Shown piece after piece: positions 45,830 through 55,155 of a DNA stretch of 64,000 nt; positions within the stretch are counted from its first letter, which is position 1; the number at the start of each line of letters is the position of its first letter. The DNA is from Cutibacterium porci. GTDB taxonomy: Bacteria > Actinomycetota > Actinomycetes > Propionibacteriales > Propionibacteriaceae. Location: positions 62,001-126,000 of the forward strand of contig NZ_VUMG01000005.1 of NCBI RefSeq assembly GCF_009696315.1, in the 5' to 3' direction. The position numbers and the translations under genes are program-made. The notes below the pieces were generated by a model. It saw only the letters and a program-made list of their open reading frames with translations, was not told where the DNA came from and did no database searches.

Positions 45830-46798
45830 TCAGTTCCGAGTGAACAGGTCAGATGCTGCGTCGAGGGTACTCACCTCGTCATGGGTCAAGGTGAGATCGG
45901 TTGCGGCCAGTAGTGGGCCAAGCTGGTCAACTCTGCGAGCTGACGCGATGGGGGCCGTGACGCCTTTCGCGAGCAACCAGGCCAGCGCAACCGACGTCAC
46001 CTCAGCACCGTGGTCCCCGGCGATGCGACGCAATTGATCGAGGACAGAAAAAGCCGCAGCCTCGTGCTCGGCATCAGGCAAGTACGCGGTCATCATGGAT
46101 TCGCGGGCTACACCGTGCAAGTCGTCGCGCGTGGTGTATTTGCCAGTCAGGAACCCCGAGGCTAGCGAAAAATATGGGAAGAGGGCCAGGCTGTACTCCC
46201 TGGCTAGTTGCCCGTAACCCTGCGGATCCTCGACGTCTGCGCGATGCAACAGGTTGTACTGCGGCTGCAACGCGATAGGCCTTGCAAGGCCCTCATGCTC
46301 GGCCACTTCAAGCCACTTTTGTTCGCGGGCTACCGAGAAATTGGATAAAGCAATCCAACGCACCTTGCCGGCCTTAACGAGCTTATCGAAGGCCACTGCC
46401 ATGTCCTCGATCTGCTGGGAGTCGTCGTCAAAGTGGGCGTAGTAGAGGTCAATGTAGTCGGTATGGAGCCGCGCCAAGGAGGCGTCAACCGCAGCAGAAA
46501 TGTTCTCCGGAGCCAAGCCCTTAAACTCCGGGTGAGTTGCGACCTTGGTGGCTAGGACGATGTCGTCGCGCCGACCGCCTTTCTCCAACCACGAACCGAT
46601 GATTGTTTCGGACTCGCCACCGCTATTGCCGTCAACCCAATGTGAGTAACCATCCGCGGTGTCAACCAGCGATCCCCCAGCAGCGATGAAAGCATCAAGG
46701 ATGGCATGGGACTCATGCTCATCAGCCGTCCAACCGAAGGTATTAGCCCCCAAAACTATTGGTTTGACGTCCAGATCAGTGCCTGGGATACGAGTCAT
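45830..46798 (-). CDS. aldo/keto reductase
   Basis: A 322-residue NADPH-dependent reductase. Catalytic residues Asp and Tyr lie in LVDTADGYSHWVDGN, the Lys in IVLATKVATHPEFKG and the His in YYAHFDDDSQQ. SNFSVAREQKW and the C-terminal SARRVDQL are cofactor-binding segments. It resembles YajO/YqkF-like reductases; the substrate is unknown. GGAGG lies about 8 nt before the ATG. Nearby genes include tpx, which may hint at oxidative stress. Confidence 0.9.
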   Translation of the reverse strand: MTRIPGTDLDVKPIVLGANTFGWTADEHESHAILDAFIAAGGSLVDTADGYSHWVDGNSGGESETIIGSWLEKGGRRDDIVLATKVATHPEFKGLAPENISAAVDASLARLHTDYIDLYYAHFDDDSQQIEDMAVAFDKLVKAGKVRWIALSNFSVAREQKWLEVAEHEGLARPIALQPQYNLLHRADVEDPQGYGQLAREYSLALFPYFSLASGFLTGKYTTRDDLHGVARESMMTAYLPDAEHEAAAFSVLDQLRRIAGDHGAEVTSVALAWLLAKGVTAPIASARRVDQLGPLLAATDLTLTHDEVSTLDAASDLFTRN

Positions 46799-46825
46799 GA
46801 GACCTCCTCTAGATCATGGCCGAGA

Positions 46826-47344
46826 TCACGAACGGTCAACCAGATCAATGTCGACCATAATCTCGGTGGCAATAGCTTCCAATTCCGAGCGTAGTTCGTC
46901 GAGGGTCGTCGAGTTCGTAATACGGCACTGCACTTGCGCCTCGAAGAGAATACCGTCCCCCATCGGAGCCTCACGTAAACCGGTAGACAGGTCATCTATG
47001 GTGACCCCAAGGCGGGCCATGGTGGACGTCACGTTATGGATAATGCCCTGATGGTCGTGACCGACAAGGTGAACCACCAAAACGGCCTCGCCCTCATCGT
47101 GGTGCGGGCTGGTATCAGTGACGGTAACCCGCAGTCCCTTAGCCTCAAGACGATTAAGGTCAGCCTTCAGGGGCTCAACCTTGGAATTGTCGATGTCAAC
47201 AAGGACGATCCCGGCGAAGGCGCCAGCGAGCCGTGCCATACGGCTATCAAGCCAGTTGCCGTCGTAGCTGGCAACGATTTCAGACAAGTCGGAGACGAGC
47301 CCGGCGCGGTCCACGCCGACCGCAGTGAGAAGGAGCTGAGTCAT
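46826..47344 (-). CDS. double ACT-domain protein (GcvR-like)
   Basis: A 172-residue protein of two ACT domains: LLLTAVGVDRAGLVSDLSEI and VLVVHLVGHDHQGIIHNVTS, each with the Asp/Gly loop that binds amino acids. This matches the GcvR-like family that senses an amino acid (glycine in E. coli) and modulates regulators. There is no DNA-binding domain. It sits about 27 nt upstream of the aldo/keto reductase on the same strand. Confidence 0.85.
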   Translation of the reverse strand: MTQLLLTAVGVDRAGLVSDLSEIVASYDGNWLDSRMARLAGAFAGIVLVDIDNSKVEPLKADLNRLEAKGLRVTVTDTSPHHDEGEAVLVVHLVGHDHQGIIHNVTSTMARLGVTIDDLSTGLREAPMGDGILFEAQVQCRITNSTTLDELRSELEAIATEIMVDIDLVDRS

Positions 47345-47367
47345 AACTCAATTCTACGCGACGTTGC

Positions 47368-48129
47368 TCACCATCGGGCCCTGGTGGTCGCAGTGGGGCC
47401 ATCAAACTCCGTGAACCCGGCGTCGACAACCCTGACGCGCGCAACATCAGCGTCCCAATGTTCGACCGTGGGAGTGACGACGTGAACTCGAAACTCGTCG
47501 CGGCGCCACCTGTCCAAGGCGTGACGGTCCTCGTCGTTTCCAGAACTCATGGCCTCGTAGGCGAGCTGGGCAGCATGGCCGCACTGGGCGCAGGCCTTAC
47601 CGGTAGTCATCTCAATACGGGGGTTGATTTCTATCGTGACAACGCCGTTGGTCGTGGCAGAAACGCCGTCGGCGGGAAGATTAGTGCCAGCCACCTGCAG
47701 CTTGTCGATCTGCTTGGGTTGGGGGCGCACTGGAGCCGGTACGAAGGCCCTCACCCTCGCAGGACTAGTCTCGACGGGGCCGTCTGCTGGCGGGTCCTGG
47801 CTGACGGTAACTCCTTCGAGGGCCTGGACGTCGTCCCACCTCTTGCCAGAGGCACGGCGAACGATCTTGCGAATGCGCTTATCAGACCACTGTCGCACGG
47901 CGTCGTGCCAGGGACCTCCCGGCTGAGTGCGAGGATCATCAAGGAGAAAAACAACCGCCCGCGCTGCCGCCTCGCAGGCATCTACCTGTCGCGCCGGATG
48001 ACGTTTGTCACGCAGCAGTACCAGTTGCATCGCCCAAGGGTCGGGCTCGTGCTCGGGTGTGATCACTCCTGGCAGGCTACCCGTCGGCCCCGACGAGTGA
48101 CCAGGGCGGTCGTCGGTAGCGCCGCACAT
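47368..48129 (-). CDS. peptidyl-tRNA hydrolase-type (Pth2) domain protein with N-terminal extension
   Basis: About 253 residues. The C-terminal third matches the Pth2 fold: EINPRIEMTTGKACAQCGHA with the catalytic Lys/Gln/His region, and near the end VRVVDAGFTEFDGPTATT, equivalent to the DAGxTE...T.T motif. The first 150 residues form an extra domain (MQLVLLRDKRHPARQVDACE, then a Pro-rich linker) that I do not recognise. It may hydrolyse peptidyl- or D-aminoacyl-tRNA. The start is uncertain: ATG 48129, TTG 48135 or an internal ATG near 48030. Confidence 0.7.
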   Translation of the reverse strand: MCGATDDRPGHSSGPTGSLPGVITPEHEPDPWAMQLVLLRDKRHPARQVDACEAAARAVVFLLDDPRTQPGGPWHDAVRQWSDKRIRKIVRRASGKRWDDVQALEGVTVSQDPPADGPVETSPARVRAFVPAPVRPQPKQIDKLQVAGTNLPADGVSATTNGVVTIEINPRIEMTTGKACAQCGHAAQLAYEAMSSGNDEDRHALDRWRRDEFRVHVVTPTVEHWDADVARVRVVDAGFTEFDGPTATTRARW

Positions 48130-48152
48130 CTGCAAGACTCACAGATGTGCGG
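48122..48152. promoter_or_regulatory. inverted repeat spanning two divergent start codons
   Basis: CCGCACATCTG (48122-48132) and CAGATGTGCGG (48142-48152) are perfect 11-nt arms with a 9-nt spacer. The left arm contains the start codon of the Pth2-domain gene and the right arm the GTG start of the HAD gene. Both messages may be nearly leaderless, and a shared repressor could bind here; neither is shown. Confidence 0.6.
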
Positions 48153-48749
48153 AGCATCATCTGGGACATGGGAGGAACGCTGATCGACACGTACCCAGAG
48201 GTCGATCAGACCCTTGCGGAAGTCGTCTGGGCCACTCCAGGTAAGGAACAACTGGCCGAGGTGGCACAGCTGAGATCAGCGTCAATCGCCCACGCCATCG
48301 ACGCGTTGGCTGACCGCTACCAAGTATCATCAAAGCAGCTCAATGATGCGTACTCTGCCCTCAAGAAGAAGTGGATACACGACCCTGCGCCACTCATGGC
48401 GGGGGCTGACGAGGCCATGGCAGCGGTACGTCGAGGCGGCGGACTCAATCTCGTCGCAACCCACCGCGACCGCACCAGTGCGGAAAACCTTTTGAAAGCC
48501 CTCGGGGTGCAGGTTGACGATCTGGTATGCGCGCCCGACGGTTTTGCTCGTAAACCCGACCCACATATGAACCAGGTGCTCATGGAGCGCCATGGCCTCT
48601 CCCCCACCGACGTCATCGCTGTGGGAGACCGACTCATTGACGTTGAGGCGGCACGATCGGCAGGAATCGAGGGGATCTTGGTGGCCCCGAAACCGTACCC
48701 GCACGTCACGACGATCACGAGCTTGACGGAATTGCTGGATCGACTGTGA
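48147..48749 (+). CDS. HAD-superfamily hydrolase with altered motif I
   Basis: A 200-residue HAD subfamily IA protein. Motif I is IIWDMGGTLIDT, so the usual second Asp of DxD is Gly; motif II is NLVATHRDRT; motif III ARKPDPH; motif IV VIAVGDRLIDVEAARSAG. The DMGGT/THRD pattern also occurs in a related streptococcal group. Without the second Asp, phosphatase chemistry may be weak or the substrate unusual. GTG start inside an inverted repeat shared with the divergent Pth2-domain gene. Confidence 0.82.
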   Translation: MRSIIWDMGGTLIDTYPEVDQTLAEVVWATPGKEQLAEVAQLRSASIAHAIDALADRYQVSSKQLNDAYSALKKKWIHDPAPLMAGADEAMAAVRRGGGLNLVATHRDRTSAENLLKALGVQVDDLVCAPDGFARKPDPHMNQVLMERHGLSPTDVIAVGDRLIDVEAARSAGIEGILVAPKPYPHVTTITSLTELLDRL

Positions 48750-48774
48750 ACCAACCTTGCGCTAGGGATCGATC

Positions 48775-49409
48775 ATGCGGAAATCACCTGGCATAGGACG
48801 ACGTTTCAGGCGTGCTCTGGCCTGGCTCCTCGTCGGAATTCTCGTCGGAGGCGGCACGGTCATTTGGTTGTCTCGCCAGAACGTACCTGCGCTCGGCGGT
48901 TTCATCGGCACCTCCGAGAAGACGACCGACCGTCGAGTTGTCAAGTCCATGGAATTCAAGGGAGACGTTTACTCAGTATGAAGATTCCAAGACTGCTGCA
49001 AAAAGAGCAGGCTAAAACCATTGGCGGCCACGAGGTTTGGGGCACCAAGAAGACCGAATTCATCCAGTATGGCTATGATGCCCAGCTCGGTATTGACGGT
49101 ACAGCTGTCATTATCACGCGTAAAGATCCGACTCACATCAAAGTCACTGTGCCTCCGTTCAAATTCACCGGCCACAGTAACGAAGAATTCAAGAAGGCAG
49201 CCGAGGACAACGGCGCTATTAGCTTCGTGACCGCTGACATCGACGCCGCCAAGGCGATCACGGAACTCTAAAACCCCGCGACAGAACAGCAACATATCAA
49301 GGACAATGACAAGGCTCTCAGAGCCCAGTGCGAAAAGTTCTACCGAGGCATCGCCGAAGGTATTGATCCCAGCATCCAGGTCGAATTCGAATATAAGGAT
49401 ACCAGCTGA
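48775..49409 (+). pseudogene. DUF4230 membrane protein, broken by a frameshift and an in-frame stop
   Basis: Three pieces together match an actinobacterial DUF4230 protein. Piece 1 (48775-48981) encodes an N-terminal membrane helix and ends at TGA. Piece 2 (48978-49271), one frame away, has GTKKTEFIQYGYDAQLGIDG, PPFKFTGHSNEEFKKAAEDN and ADIDAAKAITEL, then TAA. Piece 3 continues in the same frame (DKALRAQCEKFYRGIAEGID, then VEFEYKDTS) to TGA at 49407. The family normally reads straight through all three. The ATGA overlap at 48978 might permit coupled translation of pieces 1 and 2, but the TAA still removes the C-terminus. Function of the family is unknown. Confidence 0.82.
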
Positions 49410-49420
49410 GGCAAGGCATA

Positions 49421-49460
49421 GTTGTGGGCTACTCGCTGAACAATGCGAGTAGCCCACAAC
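49421..49460. terminator. strong hairpin terminator
   Basis: A 16-bp perfect stem (GTTGTGGGCTACTCGC / GCGAGTAGCCCACAAC) with an 8-nt loop and TTT afterwards on the plus strand, 11 nt after the DUF4230 remnant. It lies between that gene and the convergent argR. Confidence 0.85.
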
Positions 49461-49582
49461 TTTGCCAATAGTCCCACGGCCTGAGACTCCCACACGGGGC
49501 CAAGGCACGCGCAGATACACACCCTCCTGGTTGGCTATCAGGCCAGTTATATATCACGAGAATCTGGACTGCATAGCGGAAC

Positions 49583-50122
49583 CTAGCCTTCGACGATCAA
49601 GCCCTCGGATGGGAAACCCGTCTCAGCCATTTGCCGGAAGGACTTAGCAAGGTCCTCGCCTCCGACGGCGGGTGTACAGATGATGAGGACTGTGTCATCA
49701 CCCGCAATCGTGCCAATAATGGCGTCAATACCTGACGAATCAATCGCCGAACCCAAATACTGAGCAGCACCGGGCGGAGTTTTGATGACCACCGCACTAT
49801 CGTTGCTATTTACTTCAGTACACAACGAATGACATATGCGAGCAAGGTGATTACGAGCTGGGAGCCCCGTCGTCACGTCTGAGGGGTGCTCCCCCTCAGG
49901 AATGACGTAGCGAAAATTCCCTAAGTGGTCCCTACTACGGATCGCACCCGCATCCTTAAGATCGCGAGAAAGCGTCCCCTGGCTGACGACAATACCCCCG
50001 TCAGCCAGTCTCTGCGCCAGCTCAGCTTGCGACGATATTCGTTCAGAACGTATCAATGCGCTGATACGGGATAACCGAGCCGCCCTAGACACAAGAACCG
50101 CTTTGTGACCGTCGTTGGTCAA
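49583..50122 (-). CDS. argR: arginine repressor
   Basis: About 179 residues. The N-terminal winged helix-turn-helix has ISSQAELAQRLADGGIVVSQ followed by GTLSRDLKDAGA. The C-terminal oligomerisation and arginine-binding domain has PGAAQYLGSAIDSSGIDAII and IAGDDTVLIICTPA. ArgR binds DNA with arginine as corepressor or coactivator. I place the start at a TTG (50120-50122) because AAGGAGGAGG lies 5 nt upstream; a GTG seven codons earlier has no such site. It is last in, or just after, the arc operon. Confidence 0.9.
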   Translation of the reverse strand: MTNDGHKAVLVSRAARLSRISALIRSERISSQAELAQRLADGGIVVSQGTLSRDLKDAGAIRSRDHLGNFRYVIPEGEHPSDVTTGLPARNHLARICHSLCTEVNSNDSAVVIKTPPGAAQYLGSAIDSSGIDAIIGTIAGDDTVLIICTPAVGGEDLAKSFRQMAETGFPSEGLIVEG

Positions 50123-50267
50123 CGGAACCTCCTCCTTACGCACATCGCAACCGCGACAGTCACCAGCCTGCTCGATCGGCTTGCTCAATCCGTTGGGAGT
50201 CCTAACATCACCGCCGTCAATGTCACTGGCAGTGTGCCATGATCCCAGCGAGGCCAATGATCTCATG

Positions 50268-51173
50268 TCAGGCCACGATTGTCGTGCCATGGGTGCCGTT
50301 GACGAGGCCTTGGATGTCTTCGAGGGACCCGATAACAGCACGATTTCCCGTTGCTAACGCGAAATTACACGCGGCCTGAACCTTCGGTCCCATCGACCCA
50401 GCCGCGAACGGCGTATCCAGAGCCTCCCGGGCATGCATCAACTCAATACGCTCCTGATTGGGCTCACCCCAGTGATTAAACACTCCTGCAACATCGGTGG
50501 CAATCACTAGCACGTCAGCCCCGACACGAACAGCCAACTCCGCTGAGGCAAGATCTTTATCAATCACAGCCTCAACACCATGAAGGCGACCATCCTCATC
50601 AAAAACACACGGGACTCCGCCGCCACCAGCACAGACCACGAGCACACCGGAATCCACTAATTGACGAATCGCCTTCTGCTCAACAATGTTGCGCGGCTGC
50701 GGCGAGGGCACCACACGACGGTAGTACTGCCCATCACGAGCAACCGTCCACCCCCGCTGTGCCGCTAACCGCTCAGCGGTCTGCTGATCGTAAACCGGGC
50801 CTATCGGCTTGGTCGGGTGCTCAAATGCAGGATCGTCGCCATCAACCACTGTCATCGTGATCATCGAGACAATCTGCTGATCCTTCGGCATGACATTGCC
50901 TAGCTCCTGCTCGATCATGTATCCGATCATCGCCTGAGACTCAGCACCTAACACATCCAGCGGATAAATACCCACCTCCTCATATGCCGTCGATTGCAAT
51001 GCCAACAACCCCACCTGGGGGCCATTACCATGCGCCACGACGACCTCATGATCGACAGCGACTTCCTTAATCCGCTCCGCGGCAATACGCACATTGGCGC
51101 GTTGATTCTCGGCCGTCATCGTCTCCCCGCGGCGCAGTAACGCATTGCCGCCGAGCGCAATCAAAATTCTCAT
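50268..51173 (-). CDS. arcC: carbamate kinase
   Basis: A 302-residue kinase that makes ATP from carbamoyl phosphate and ADP, the energy-yielding last step of the arginine deiminase path. Motifs: [67 protein letters not shown] and [18 protein letters not shown] at 51171-51173 with GGGGAGG upstream. It follows arcB by 22 nt. Confidence 0.96.
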   Translation of the reverse strand: MRILIALGGNALLRRGETMTAENQRANVRIAAERIKEVAVDHEVVVAHGNGPQVGLLALQSTAYEEVGIYPLDVLGAESQAMIGYMIEQELGNVMPKDQQIVSMITMTVVDGDDPAFEHPTKPIGPVYDQQTAERLAAQRGWTVARDGQYYRRVVPSPQPRNIVEQKAIRQLVDSGVLVVCAGGGGVPCVFDEDGRLHGVEAVIDKDLASAELAVRVGADVLVIATDVAGVFNHWGEPNQERIELMHAREALDTPFAAGSMGPKVQAACNFALATGNRAVIGSLEDIQGLVNGTHGTTIVA

Positions 51174-51195
51174 CACAACCTCCCCAGCCCATTCA

Positions 51196-52200
51196 TCACG
51201 CCAGCGACGACACCAATACAGCCTTAATCGTGTGCATACGATTTTCAGCCTGATCAAAGGCGATACACGCCGACGATTCAAACACCGACTCCGTCACCTC
51301 AATGCCGTCCGCGAGCTGCGGATACGTCTGAGCAATCTCCGCGCCAACCGTCGTCTCGCTGTTATGGAACGCGGGCAAACAATGCATCACCTTGACCCGC
51401 GAATTCTCAGCCGATGCCACCAGATCATCGTTAATCTGGAACGGCATGAGAGCATCTACTCGCTCGCCCCAGCTCTCCACCGGCTCACCCATAGACACCC
51501 ATACATCCGTGTGAATGAAATCCACACCACGCACAGCGTCACGGGCAGACGACGTCACCGTCACAGAACCACCCGAAGCCGCAGCCCATCCCTGACACTG
51601 CTCCACTAACTCCGGTTCCGGTGCCAAGCCCTCCGGCGCCCCAATCCGAACATCCATACCCAACTTGGCGCCCAGCAATAACAACGAGCGGCCCATATTA
51701 TTACGGCCATCACCGACATACGCGAAACTGATCTCGTGGAACGGCTTTTGCGCATGCTCGCGCATCGTCAATGCATCAGCCAGCATCTGAGTCGGATGGA
51801 ACTCATCAGTCAATCCATTAAACACCGGCACCCCGGCATACTCGGCCAACTCCTCCACTGTTGACTGATGGAAGCCACGGTACTCAATACCGTCATACAT
51901 ACGACCCAACACCCGGGCCGTATCCTTCATCGACTCCTTATGGCCAATATGGGATCCGCTCGGCCCCAGATACGTCACATGAGCCCCCTGGTCATGAGCC
52001 GCTACTTCAAAGGCACACCGAGTACGCGTCGACGCCTTCTCAAAAATCAACGCAATGTTCTTGCCCGCTAGCATTGGCCGTTCCGTACCAGCGTACTTAG
52101 CCTCCTTCAACTGGCCGGCCAAACTAACCAGGAACTCAATCTCCTGAGTGCTATGGTGCGCCAGCGACAACAAATGACGATTCTTCAAATTAAAAGCCAT
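51196..52200 (-). CDS. arcB: ornithine carbamoyltransferase, catabolic
   Basis: A 334-residue transferase splitting citrulline with phosphate to ornithine and carbamoyl phosphate. Carbamoyl-phosphate motif [20 protein letters not shown], then HPTQMLAD-like [13 protein letters not shown], and the C-terminal HCLPAFH with the catalytic Cys. The length and the surrounding arc genes indicate the catabolic rather than the ArgF enzyme. AAGGAG precedes the ATG. Confidence 0.96.
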   Translation of the reverse strand: MAFNLKNRHLLSLAHHSTQEIEFLVSLAGQLKEAKYAGTERPMLAGKNIALIFEKASTRTRCAFEVAAHDQGAHVTYLGPSGSHIGHKESMKDTARVLGRMYDGIEYRGFHQSTVEELAEYAGVPVFNGLTDEFHPTQMLADALTMREHAQKPFHEISFAYVGDGRNNMGRSLLLLGAKLGMDVRIGAPEGLAPEPELVEQCQGWAAASGGSVTVTSSARDAVRGVDFIHTDVWVSMGEPVESWGERVDALMPFQINDDLVASAENSRVKVMHCLPAFHNSETTVGAEIAQTYPQLADGIEVTESVFESSACIAFDQAENRMHTIKAVLVSSLA

Positions 52201-52268
52201 AATCCAATACTCCTTTCAGAAAGTGCCCACCTATAGGACACACGATATATATTCTTACACAGAACCGA

Positions 52269-53510
52269 TCAATAATTGACAGGATCACGAGTAATCGGGC
52301 ACGTCATGCAATGACCGCCGCCTCGCCCGCGCCCCAGCTCAGCTGCTTGGATCTGGATGACCTCGACACCGGCATCAGCGAGTAAGGCATTCGTCTCCAC
52401 ATTGCGGTCGTAGCCCACGACAACACCTGGTTCAAGAGCTACCACATTATTCCCATCATCCCATTGCTCGCGCTGGGCCTCCCAGCGATCACCACCAGTC
52501 TCGACAGTACGCAAACCATCCAGACCCAGCGAACTTGCCACAATATCGGTGAAGTGACCGTCATAGACTCGCACCGAGAATCCCGATTCCTCATTACTCG
52601 GCTCCAACACCAAGGACGTGATGGTATCGACCACTGGCTTATAAAGAGTAACCAAATCGACATCACAGAAGCTAAACACCGTGTCGAGGTGCATAGATGA
52701 CCGATCCGGCGCCATAGCCGCGACGATTATTCTGCGCGCCGCATGATTAACGAATAATGCACGAGCTAGCTGGGTGATCGCCTGCCACGATGACCGCTCA
52801 CCCATCCCAATCAATACTGTGCCATTGCCGACTGGCATGATGTCACCACCTTCAAGGGTGGACATACCATGATCACCCTCGGCGCGGCCATACCAGACCT
52901 TAAAGTCACGCTCGACAAACGCAGGATGGTACGCGTAAATCGCACTCGCCAAAACCGTCTCGTGCTGACGCGCTGGCCACCGCATTGGATTGAGGGTTAC
53001 GCCTCCGAAGATCCACGCCGTGGTGTCACGAGTGAATTGGGTATTCGGCAATGGCGGAATGAGAAACTGGTTTTCGTCATGAGCTTTGATAAGCGCACCC
53101 AGCACATGCTTACGCCTCTCGGCGGGAACCTCTCCATATGCCACTCCACCAATGAGATGCTCAGCCAAGGTATCTGAGGGCATGTCATCGAGCCAGGCAC
53201 GAACATCCTTGTCAACACCAAGCCCAACCGCGTTGGGGGACAATTTGTGGTCAAGTACCCATGCGCGCCCCTCGGGAATGTCAAGCACCTCAGACAGCAG
53301 GGTATGCATTTCGTGAACAACAATTCCACGATCACGCATCTTCGTCACAAAGTTTCGATGATCTTCTTGTGCCTTATCAACCCACAAAACATCGTCAAAA
53401 AGCAGCTCTCTGCAGTTACTTGGTGTCAGTCGACGATGTGCCAAGCGCGGCTCGCACACCATCACTTCACGAAGTTTCCCTACCTCTGACCATGCACCAA
53501 TCTGAGTCAT
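52269..53510 (-). CDS. arcA: arginine deiminase
   Basis: A 413-residue enzyme converting arginine to citrulline and ammonia. Visible are [20 protein letters not shown] at the N-terminus, [19 protein letters not shown] with substrate-binding Asp, [20 protein letters not shown], the His/Asp region [18 protein letters not shown], and the catalytic Cys in [21 protein letters not shown] lies about 10 nt upstream of the ATG. It is separated from arcD by 139 nt. Confidence 0.97.
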   Translation of the reverse strand: MTQIGAWSEVGKLREVMVCEPRLAHRRLTPSNCRELLFDDVLWVDKAQEDHRNFVTKMRDRGIVVHEMHTLLSEVLDIPEGRAWVLDHKLSPNAVGLGVDKDVRAWLDDMPSDTLAEHLIGGVAYGEVPAERRKHVLGALIKAHDENQFLIPPLPNTQFTRDTTAWIFGGVTLNPMRWPARQHETVLASAIYAYHPAFVERDFKVWYGRAEGDHGMSTLEGGDIMPVGNGTVLIGMGERSSWQAITQLARALFVNHAARRIIVAAMAPDRSSMHLDTVFSFCDVDLVTLYKPVVDTITSLVLEPSNEESGFSVRVYDGHFTDIVASSLGLDGLRTVETGGDRWEAQREQWDDGNNVVALEPGVVVGYDRNVETNALLADAGVEVIQIQAAELGRGRGGGHCMTCPITRDPVNY

Positions 53511-53531
53511 TATTGTTCAACCTTTCATAGT

Positions 53532-53548
53532 AGAGGATCAGATCCTCT
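53532..53548. repeat. 17-nt palindrome in the arcD-arcA gap
   Basis: AGAGGATC, A, GATCCTCT forms perfect 8-nt arms around one base, about 22 nt before the arcA start codon. With the 139-nt gap it may allow a processing site, an attenuator or a separate arcA promoter. Confidence 0.45.
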
Positions 53549-53649
53549 TGGGGCAACGAGAGCAGCGTCGCGACGTTACCCTATGTTCTTTATTTGCAAC
53601 CTATCGAGATCAATTATTCCCGCACTCACACACCGAGAGATCACATCAC

Positions 53650-55155
53650 TTACCCTAATGTCAATCGCCCTGTGGCTATGAGTATTATCGCAATTACTGA
53701 AACCGCAATCAGAAGGGCGAGGATGATAATCTCATAAGGCTTGAATATCCGCTTAGCCTTCTGCTCCTTTTTAGCCCAGATAAACACTGCAACTCCAGGC
53801 AGGTAGAGCAGCGCGGCGAACATCAGCGCGTCAATTCCAGCAGCCAGCAACAGCCAGATACCATAGAGCGTTGCGACGCCGGTTACCACCGCGTCACGGA
53901 CTCGACGTGATGTCGAATCATTGCCGTACGTCTCACCCGTAATGACGAGCTTGAAAGCAAAAGCCGCAGATAGCAGATATGGCACCAGAATGAGGGCGGC
54001 TGCAAGAGTGGCCATGACGAGATAGGCACCATCCCATAGGACAGTTAGCAGCAGACAGGCTTGAGAAATAGCATTGGTAATCCACAGGGCAGGAGCTGGA
54101 GCCTCGTGCTTGTTCATCCGCCCGAACAACCTCGGCATAGTGCCATCTTCACCTGGCACCTGCATAGTTTCGCCGCACAACAGAATCCACGCGAGCAGGG
54201 CGCCAAGAAGCGAGATGATGACACCTACGCTCACAAAGATCGAACCCCAGGGACCCACAACGGCCGATAAAACATCTCCCATGGAGGCATCAGGAAGTCC
54301 AGCAAGCTCAGCACGACGCATAATGCCCATGCTCAGCAGGTTGACGCCAATCAAGAGGACAAGCACGGTAAGGAAACCGGCGATCGTCGCTTTGCCGACA
54401 TCAGAGCGCTTGCGGGCCCGCTTTGAATAGATCGATGCCCCTTCTATCCCAATAAACACCCACACTGTGACGAGCATCATATTCTTGGTCTGAGAAAAGA
54501 TGCTTCCCAGACCCGCGCTGGATCCCCAGAAGTCCTCGCTAAATACGCCAACATCGAACGCGACAGCACAGATGACAAGGAACGTTACCAGCGGAACAAT
54601 TTTGGCGATCGTCGTAATAGTGTTAACAAACGCAGCGGTGCGAATACCAGCCAAAACAAAAGCATGAGTTAACCAGAGCAGGACTGACGCTCCAAGCACT
54701 GCCCAAATAGTGTTACCCCCAGCAAGCGCTGGCACGAATTTTCCTATTGTAGAAAACAGCAGTACCAGGTAGCCGACGTTTCCAATGAGGGCAGACAACC
54801 AATACCCCCACGCCGAGTTAAACCCGGCAAAATCACCAAATCCGGCCTTCGCATAGGCATAAATACCATTGTCCAAGTCTGGACGACGAATAGCCAGTTT
54901 CTGATAAACCATGGCAAGGCAGATCATACCGATCCCGGTAATCACCCAACCAATAAGCATAGGCCCCGGACTTGCAGCAGCAGCGATATTCTGCGGAAGG
55001 GAGAATATGCCTCCCCCAATCATAGAGCCGACAACAAGTGCCAACATTGCAGGAAATGATAATTTCCCGACTTCACTACCGCCATCTACCGGAGCTACCC
55101 CGCTCGCTGCGTCAGCGACTTGCGCAGCCATATCCCCCTCATAATCTTTCGCCAC
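53650..55155 (-). CDS. arcD: arginine-ornithine antiporter
   Basis: A 501-residue APC-family exchanger with about 12 or 13 helices. The motif KLSFPAMLALVVGSMIGGGI is followed by FSLPQNIAAAASPG, and KLAIRRPDLDNGIYAYAKAG and FGDFAGFNSAWGYWLSALIG match the ArcD/LysI group. It brings arginine in and ornithine out, the entry step of the pathway. The GTG at 55155 and the ATG at 55131 are alternative starts. It is the first gene of the operon. Confidence 0.93.
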   Translation of the reverse strand: MAKDYEGDMAAQVADAASGVAPVDGGSEVGKLSFPAMLALVVGSMIGGGIFSLPQNIAAAASPGPMLIGWVITGIGMICLAMVYQKLAIRRPDLDNGIYAYAKAGFGDFAGFNSAWGYWLSALIGNVGYLVLLFSTIGKFVPALAGGNTIWAVLGASVLLWLTHAFVLAGIRTAAFVNTITTIAKIVPLVTFLVICAVAFDVGVFSEDFWGSSAGLGSIFSQTKNMMLVTVWVFIGIEGASIYSKRARKRSDVGKATIAGFLTVLVLLIGVNLLSMGIMRRAELAGLPDASMGDVLSAVVGPWGSIFVSVGVIISLLGALLAWILLCGETMQVPGEDGTMPRLFGRMNKHEAPAPALWITNAISQACLLLTVLWDGAYLVMATLAAALILVPYLLSAAFAFKLVITGETYGNDSTSRRVRDAVVTGVATLYGIWLLLAAGIDALMFAALLYLPGVAVFIWAKKEQKAKRIFKPYEIIILALLIAVSVIAIILIATGRLTLG

